Part shown: positions 59,857 through 64,000 of the stretch, one piece after another
How the letters are laid out: the number at the start of each line of letters is the position of its first letter
Position numbering within the stretch: position 1 is the stretch's first letter
Source: Castellaniella sp040276065
GTDB taxonomy: Bacteria; Pseudomonadota; Gammaproteobacteria; Burkholderiales; Burkholderiaceae_B
DNA length: 64,000 nucleotides
Assembly (NCBI RefSeq): GCF_040276065.1
Contig: NZ_JBELOI010000014.1
Coordinates: forward strand, 30,237-94,236
Reading direction: 5' to 3'
Notes under the pieces: model-generated
Databases searched by the model: none
Told to the model about the DNA's origin: nothing
The model's input: the letters and a program-made list of their open reading frames with translations, nothing else
Translations under genes and position numbers: made by a program

Positions 59857-61278
59857 ATGCTTGACAACCTCACCAATCGCCTGTCCCGCATCGTCAAGAC
59901 CATGCGCGGCGAAGCGCGCCTGACCGAGGCCAATACCCAGGAGATGCTGCGCGAGGTGCGCATGGCCCTGCTCGAGGCCGACGTCTCGCTGCCCGTCGTG
60001 CGCGATTTCGTGGCCCGGGTCAAGGAACGCGCCCTGGGCCAGGAGGTCGCCGGCAGCCTCAACCCGGGCCAGGCCCTGGTCGGCCTGGTGCACAAGGAAC
60101 TGACGGCCCTGATGGGCGGCGACCTGGGCGCCGAGGCAGGCGAACTGTCCCTCGCCGCACAGCCGCCCGCCGTCATCCTGATGGCCGGCCTGCAGGGCGC
60201 CGGCAAGACCACCACCAGCGGCAAGCTCGCCAAGTGGCTCGCCGCGGGCGAGCATATCCAGCACGGCCGCAAGACCGGCCGCAAAAAGGTTCTGCTGGTC
60301 AGTGCCGACGTCTACCGCCCCGCGGCGATCGATCAGTTGCGCACGGTGGCTGCCCAGGTCGGCGTGGATTTCCTGTCCACTGATCCCTCTCAGAAACCCG
60401 AGGACATCGCCCGCCTGGCGCTCGACCACGCGCGCCGGCATCACTACGATGTGCTGCTGGTCGATACCGCTGGCCGCCTGGGGATCGATGAGGCCATGAT
60501 GGCCGAGATCCGTGCGCTGCACGCGCTGCTCGATCCGGTCGAGACCTTGTTCGTCGTCGATGCCATGCAGGGCCAGGATGCGGTGAACGTCGCCCGTGCG
60601 TTCTCAGAGGCGCTGCCTTTGACCGGCGTGGTTCTGACCAAGCTCGACGGCGACGCCCGTGGCGGCGCGGCCCTGTCGGTGCGGCACATTACCGGCAAAC
60701 CGCTGAAATTCGTTGGGATTTCTGAAAAACTCGATGGTCTCGAGCCCTTCCATCCCGAGCGTATGGCGCAGCGCATCCTCGGCATGGGGGACATCGTGTC
60801 CCTGGTCGAGCAGGCGCAGCGGAACATCGATGCCGCCGAGGCACAAAAGCTCGCCGCGAAGCTCAAGTCCGGCGACCGCTTTGATCTGAATGATTTTCGC
60901 GATCAGTTGCAGCAGGTGAAAAAGCTCGGCGACATGGGTTCGCTGCTGGAAAAACTGCCGGCACAATTCGCTCAGGCCGCCTCGCAAATCCAGGGCGGCC
61001 AGGCTGACAAGCAGCTCGGCCGCACCGAGGGCATCCTCAATTCCATGACGCCCCTCGAGCGTGCCAAGCCCGAGCTGATCAAGGCCTCGCGCAAGCGCCG
61101 CATCGCCACCGGCGCGGGCGTGCCCGTGCAAGAGGTCAACCGCCTGCTCAAGCAGTTCGAGCAGATGCAGGGCATGATGAAGCAGATGAAAAAAGGCGGC
61201 ATGGCCAAGATGATGCGGGCCATGGGTGGCATCAAGGGCCTGGGGGGCAGGGGCGGCGGTTTCGGCGGGTTTCGCTAG
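59857..61278 (+). CDS. ffh: Signal recognition particle protein Ffh
   Basis: A 473-residue SRP54 homologue. The N domain begins MLDNLTNRLSRIVKTMRGEA, the G domain has GLQGAGKTTTSGKLA, DTAGRLGID and TKLDGDARGG, and the methionine-rich M domain ends in EQMQGMMKQMKKGGMAKMMR followed by a Gly-rich tail. It targets nascent membrane proteins to FtsY. The ATG at 59857 is fixed by homology; the upstream open frame crosses the divergent promoter. Confidence 0.97.
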   Translation: MLDNLTNRLSRIVKTMRGEARLTEANTQEMLREVRMALLEADVSLPVVRDFVARVKERALGQEVAGSLNPGQALVGLVHKELTALMGGDLGAEAGELSLAAQPPAVILMAGLQGAGKTTTSGKLAKWLAAGEHIQHGRKTGRKKVLLVSADVYRPAAIDQLRTVAAQVGVDFLSTDPSQKPEDIARLALDHARRHHYDVLLVDTAGRLGIDEAMMAEIRALHALLDPVETLFVVDAMQGQDAVNVARAFSEALPLTGVVLTKLDGDARGGAALSVRHITGKPLKFVGISEKLDGLEPFHPERMAQRILGMGDIVSLVEQAQRNIDAAEAQKLAAKLKSGDRFDLNDFRDQLQQVKKLGDMGSLLEKLPAQFAQAASQIQGGQADKQLGRTEGILNSMTPLERAKPELIKASRKRRIATGAGVPVQEVNRLLKQFEQMQGMMKQMKKGGMAKMMRAMGGIKGLGGRGGGFGGFR

Positions 61279-61284
61279 CGACGA

Positions 61285-61435
61285 CTCGGATTCGACAGGC
61301 ACGGGGCGTCTCGGGGTTGGGGCATCTCTCCACCTCACGGCCTGCAGGCCGCTCGGATTCGACAGGCACGGGGCGTCTCGGGGTGGGGCATCTCTCCACC
61401 TCACGGCCTGCAGGCCGCTCGGATTCGACAGGCAC
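61285..61435. repeat. Tandem repeat of 66-67 bp, two full copies plus a partial third
   Basis: Copies start at 61285, 61352 and 61418 with CTCGGATTCGACAGGCAC. The first two differ by one T. Each full unit ends with the 14-bp perfect palindrome CGGCCTGCAGGCCG. The array sits between the convergent ffh and thiS genes, in non-coding DNA. Confidence 0.9.
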
Positions 61436-61463
61436 AAGACAGTCCGCAGGGGACTGTCTTGTG
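61433..61463. terminator. Strong hairpin between convergent ffh and thiS
   Basis: CACAAGACAGTCC (61433-61445) pairs perfectly with GGACTGTCTTGTG (61451-61463) around a five-base loop. No clear T-run follows on either strand, yet the 13-bp stem between convergent genes suggests a bidirectional terminator or mRNA 3' end. Confidence 0.65.
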
Positions 61464-61470
61464 TCCTGTC

Positions 61471-61677
61471 TCATCCCCCTCCCACGGCGATGACGATTTC
61501 GATCCGATCGCCTTCGGCCAGCGCCGCCTCGGCGTGCTGGCTTTTCGGCACGATGTCGCCGTTGCGCTCGACGGCGATGCGCTTGTTCTGGTAGCCCAGG
61601 TGCGCGACCAGGTCGTGTACGGTGCGGACCGCGTCCAGCCGGGTGTGTTCCCCGTTCAATACGATGTTCATACTCAT
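61471..61677 (-). CDS. thiS: Sulfur carrier protein ThiS
   Basis: A 68-residue ubiquitin-fold sulfur carrier for thiamine thiazole synthesis. It opens MSMNIVLNGEHTRLD and ends AVGGG; the C-terminal Gly-Gly is the site of adenylation and thiocarboxylation. The start may be 61677 or the second Met at 61671. It stands apart from other thiamine genes here. Confidence 0.88.
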   Translation of the reverse strand: MSMNIVLNGEHTRLDAVRTVHDLVAHLGYQNKRIAVERNGDIVPKSQHAEAALAEGDRIEIVIAVGGG

Positions 61678-61723
61678 GGAATGATGGTAACAGGCCTCGG
61701 GACCGAATTCGGGCGGTGCCGCG

Positions 61724-62662
61724 CTAGTCGCGCGCATAATGGTCGGTGGCGGCTAGCAGCCGTGCGAGGATGCCGGGTTCGTCGAAGGCGTGGCCGGCAT
61801 CGGGCACCAAGTGGAAGTCTGCCCGCGGCCAGGCTTTGTGCAGCGCCCAGGCCGAACGGGCCGGCGTGCAGACGTCGTAGCGGCCTTGGACAATCACCCC
61901 CGGAATGTCCGCGAGCCGGTGCGCGTCGCGCAGCAACTGGCCCTCGTCCATAAAGCCGGCGTGGACGAAATAATGGTTTTCGATGCGCGCAAACGCCAGC
62001 GCCGCCGCATCCTCAGTGTGCGCCTGCTGGTGGGCCGGATCGGGCAGCAGCGTGATGGTGTTGCTCTCCCATTGCGTCCAGGCGTGGGCGGCCTCCAACT
62101 GCGTCTGGGGGTCCTCGCCAGTCAGCCGCAGGCGATAGGCGGCCATCATATCGCCGCGCTCGGCTTCGGGAATCGGCGCCTGGTACTTTTCCCACAGGTC
62201 GGGAAAAAGCCATGAGGCGCCCTCTTGATAGAACCACAGCAGCTCTGCACGGCGCAGCAGAAAAATTCCACGCACGATCAGGGCGCGCACCCGGTCGGGG
62301 TGCGCCTCGGCATACGCCAGCGCCAGGGTCGAGCCCCAGGAGCCGCCAAAGACCACCATCTGCTCCGCACCCAGCACCTCGGAGCGCAGCCGCTCGATGT
62401 CTGCGACCAGGTCCCAGGTCGTGTTGTGGTCGATACAGGCCGAGGGCGTCGAGCGCCCGCAACCGCGCTGGTCGAACAGCAGGATCTTGTAGCGCTCGGG
62501 ATCGAACAGACGGCGGTGAGCCGGCGAGCAGCCGGCGCCGGGCCCGCCGTGCAGGAACACGACCGGCCGGCCGGCCGGATTGCCGCACAATTCCCAATAG
62601 ACCTGATGGCCATGGCCGGCATCCAGTCGGCCATGGGCGTAGGGTTCGATCGCGGGATACAT
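61724..62662 (-). CDS. pip: Proline iminopeptidase
   Basis: A 312-residue alpha/beta-hydrolase of family S33 that removes N-terminal proline. The oxyanion motif HGGPGAG, the nucleophile Ser in GGSWGSTLA, the Asp in GRYDVCTP and the His in DAGHAFDEP are visible, as is DQRGCGRSTP. The ATG at 62662 overlaps the trmB stop (ATGA), which fixes the start over the longer frame. Confidence 0.93.
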   Translation of the reverse strand: MYPAIEPYAHGRLDAGHGHQVYWELCGNPAGRPVVFLHGGPGAGCSPAHRRLFDPERYKILLFDQRGCGRSTPSACIDHNTTWDLVADIERLRSEVLGAEQMVVFGGSWGSTLALAYAEAHPDRVRALIVRGIFLLRRAELLWFYQEGASWLFPDLWEKYQAPIPEAERGDMMAAYRLRLTGEDPQTQLEAAHAWTQWESNTITLLPDPAHQQAHTEDAAALAFARIENHYFVHAGFMDEGQLLRDAHRLADIPGVIVQGRYDVCTPARSAWALHKAWPRADFHLVPDAGHAFDEPGILARLLAATDHYARD

Positions 62663-63465
62663 CAGGTCTCCTTGTTGCTGCGGTTTGGGGGCGCCGCGTC
62701 CTCGCGGCGGGTGAAGACCAGATCCCAGACGCCATGGCCCAAGCGCAGGCCGCGGCTCTCGAACTTGGTCAGCGGCCGGTAGTCCGGGCGCGGCGCGAAG
62801 TCCGCGCAGGTGTTTTTCAGCGCCCCCTCGGCTGATAACACTTCGAGCATCTGATGCGCGTAATGTTCCCAATCGGTGGCGCAATGGATGTAGGCGCCAG
62901 GCGCCAGGCGCTCGGCCAGCAGCGCCACAAAGGGCGGCTGGATCAGGCGGCGCTTGTGGTGGCGCTTTTTCGGCCATGGATCGGGGAAATAAATGTGGAC
63001 CCCGGCCAGCGAGCCCGGCGCAATCATATCGCGCAGGACCTCGACGGCGTCGTGCTGGATGATGCGGATGTTGCCTAACCCGTTTTCCTCGATGCGCTTG
63101 AGCAGCGCGCCCACGCCGGCATTGAACACCTCGACGCCCAGGAAGTTTTCATCAGGCCGGGCCTGGGCGATCTGCTGCGTGGTCTCGCCCATGCCGAAGC
63201 CGATCTCGAGGATGACCGGCGCCTCGCGGCCAAAGGCCCGGGCCGGGTCCAAAAGCGTGTGCTGGTAAGGAATGGACCAGCGCGGCAGCCACTGGGCAAT
63301 GGCCTGCTCCTGGCTGGGAGTGATGTGGGCGCGGCGGTGGACGAAGCTGCGGATGTGGCCGCTGCCCGACGGATTCGTCGCGGTCACGATGGGCGGGGGG
63401 GATTTGGACAGGTTCAAAATACTGGTAAAATAGCGGGCTGCAGGGGTTTGGGATGAGCCTGTCAT
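62662..63465 (-). CDS. trmB: tRNA (guanine-N7)-methyltransferase TrmB
   Basis: A 267-residue SAM-dependent enzyme that makes m7G46 in tRNA. The SAM site ILEIGFGMGETT, the DPWPKKRHHKRRLIQ motif and the C-terminal TKFESRG are diagnostic. The first 40 or so residues are variable, as in other betaproteobacterial TrmB proteins, so a later start is possible. It starts 41 bp from the tRNA-Gly gene, on the opposite strand. Confidence 0.93.
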   Translation of the reverse strand: MTGSSQTPAARYFTSILNLSKSPPPIVTATNPSGSGHIRSFVHRRAHITPSQEQAIAQWLPRWSIPYQHTLLDPARAFGREAPVILEIGFGMGETTQQIAQARPDENFLGVEVFNAGVGALLKRIEENGLGNIRIIQHDAVEVLRDMIAPGSLAGVHIYFPDPWPKKRHHKRRLIQPPFVALLAERLAPGAYIHCATDWEHYAHQMLEVLSAEGALKNTCADFAPRPDYRPLTKFESRGLRLGHGVWDLVFTRREDAAPPNRSNKET

Positions 63466-63506
63466 TCTACAGTAAATCCTTGCGAATCAATCGATTGCAA
63501 GTCGAT

Positions 63507-63580
63507 GCGGGTGTAGTTCAATGGTAGAACGGCGGCTTCCCAAGCCTCAAGCGTGGGTTCGATTCCCATCACCCGCTCCA
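63507..63580 (+). tRNA. tRNA-Gly, anticodon CCC
   Basis: A 74-base tRNA with encoded CCA. The acceptor stem GCGGGTG/CACCCGC, D arm GTTC/GAAC, anticodon loop TTCCCAA (anticodon CCC) and T arm GTGGG-TTCGATT-CCCAT fold well. The anticodon stem GCGGC/GCCTC has one C-T mismatch at pair 28-42, unlike typical glyU genes. Confidence 0.93.
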
Positions 63581-63584
63581 CGTC

Positions 63585-63776
63585 AACTCGGTTAACCACA
63601 CCACTCCAACCGCACTGGGCCAAGACTCGCATGCGGTAATTCTCAAAATTCCTGAAGCCATACGCCCTGCGCGAGAGCATCCCCATCTTCGTGTGGAACT
63701 CTTCGGTGGTCCCATTGGATTTGGAGAAACGCCACATACGCACGATGAATCGTCCCGGGAATGAACTGACCCCCAA
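63585..63776 (-). pseudogene. ISL3-family transposase remnant (C-terminal part)
   Basis: About 64 codons show the ISL3 transposase C terminus: RFIVRMWRFSKSNGTTEEFH, then the hallmark RRAYGFRNFENYRMRVLAQCGW. The 5' part is missing, cut where the IS3-type end begins. Its own stop is gone: the frame runs on through the antisense of the tRNA to 63462, giving a spurious tail. It begins five bases after the tRNA CCA. Confidence 0.8.
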
Positions 63777-63823
63777 GAGTTGGATGGTTAAAGTAAAACC
63801 GCCTCAGCAGCGGGTGCTGCAAG

Positions 63824-63851
63824 TGTGGATTTGCCCCCGTATTACCGGACA
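63824..63851. repeat. Terminal inverted repeat of an IS3-family element
   Basis: From TGTGGATTTGCCCCC at 63824 to CCGGACA at 63851 the sequence has the TG start and the C-run followed by CCGGACA seen at ends of IS3-type elements. It lies just outside the OrfB stop. The other end is beyond the window. Confidence 0.55.
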
Positions 63852-63862
63852 CGGAATCACCC

Positions 63863-64000
63863 TTAGGCTGATAAATCCTGGTGACGCCTGAACTCCCTGG
63901 GGGACCGGTATTTCAGCGCACTATGGGGGTGCCGCTCGTTGTAATGCTCAAAGGCAATCGCCAGATTCTGCAGCGCCGTGGGCACGTCGGGCTTGGGCAT
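63863..64000 (-). mobile_element. IS3-family transposase OrfB, C-terminal end (continues past window)
   Basis: The frame from the window edge to TAA at 63863-63865 encodes 45 residues with the diagnostic integrase end FEHYNERHPHSALKYRSPRE followed by FRRH. This is the C terminus of an IS3-type OrfB. The rest of the element lies to the right of the window, so its integrity cannot be judged. Confidence 0.88.

Noticed and set aside
61285..61435. Repeat array as a CRISPR
   Set aside because: Units are contiguous 66-67-bp tandem copies without unique spacers, and there are no cas genes.
63462..63584. C-terminal continuation of the transposase frame ending near 63462
   Set aside because: The residues after NRV are read from the antisense of the tRNA-Gly gene and are not protein-coding.

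Overview
The window is high-GC, densely packed chromosomal DNA from a betaproteobacterium. The gene complement points to Burkholderiales, most likely Alcaligenaceae close to Bordetella, Achromobacter or Castellaniella: many solute-binding-protein transporters, TRAP and Liv systems, a CcsA-like gene divergent from ffh, an NnrS operon, and many four-base ATGA stop/start overlaps. The taxonomy is inference; no rRNA gene is present.

Layout. 1-9 kb: the end of an unrecognised gene, a pirin, a complete branched-chain-type (Liv) ABC importer on the minus strand with an AhpD-like gene at its head, an aldo/keto reductase, a small DUF5993 protein coupled to a DsbB-like oxidoreductase, then a DUF411 protein and a hotdog thioesterase. 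9.1-38.2 kb: a large catabolic island. It holds an OSBS/racemase-like enolase-superfamily enzyme, two complete dipeptide-type ABC importers, a class III CoA-transferase, a cysteine-dioxygenase-like cupin, an atypical crotonase, an IclR regulator, split aconitase X (AcnX), an EntA-like dehydrogenase, an FAH-fold hydrolase, more short-chain dehydrogenases, a second enolase-superfamily enzyme, a deviant IlvD/Edd dehydratase and a second Liv importer. 38.2-39.4 kb: a gene-poor stretch with a truncated gene behind a sugar-phosphate-isomerase-type TIM barrel.

A 17-bp near-palindrome of form GTTC-N9-GAAC lies upstream of each main transcription unit of the island, at 9068, 15916, 30243 and 38138. 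The IclR gene sits in the middle, so the simplest reading is one regulon of about 25 genes importing and breaking down an unidentified hydroxylated or cyclic carboxylate or amino-acid-like compound. Several enzymes carry substitutions at normally catalytic positions (IlvD/Edd Lys to Thr, an SDR without Lys, a crotonase without the usual Glu). This suggests a pathway that is not a standard textbook one.

40-46 kb: a MocR-type regulator divergent from a TRAP transporter and a degradative HMG-CoA reductase, which looks like a mevalonate utilisation locus, followed by a beta-carbonic anhydrase. 46.6-53.4 kb: aldose sugar dehydrogenase, YajQ, a NitT/TauT-type ABC importer coupled to NnrS behind a possible FNR/DNR site, and a DUF457 membrane hydrolase. 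53.5-63.6 kb: housekeeping genes: MscS channel, htpG with a clear sigma-32 promoter, a CynX-type MFS carrier, ampD, a PP0621-type protein, a CcsA-like protein, ffh, thiS, proline iminopeptidase, trmB and tRNA-Gly(CCC). The right edge directly after the tRNA carries nested insertion-sequence debris: an ISL3-type transposase remnant cut by an IS3-type element that runs off the window.
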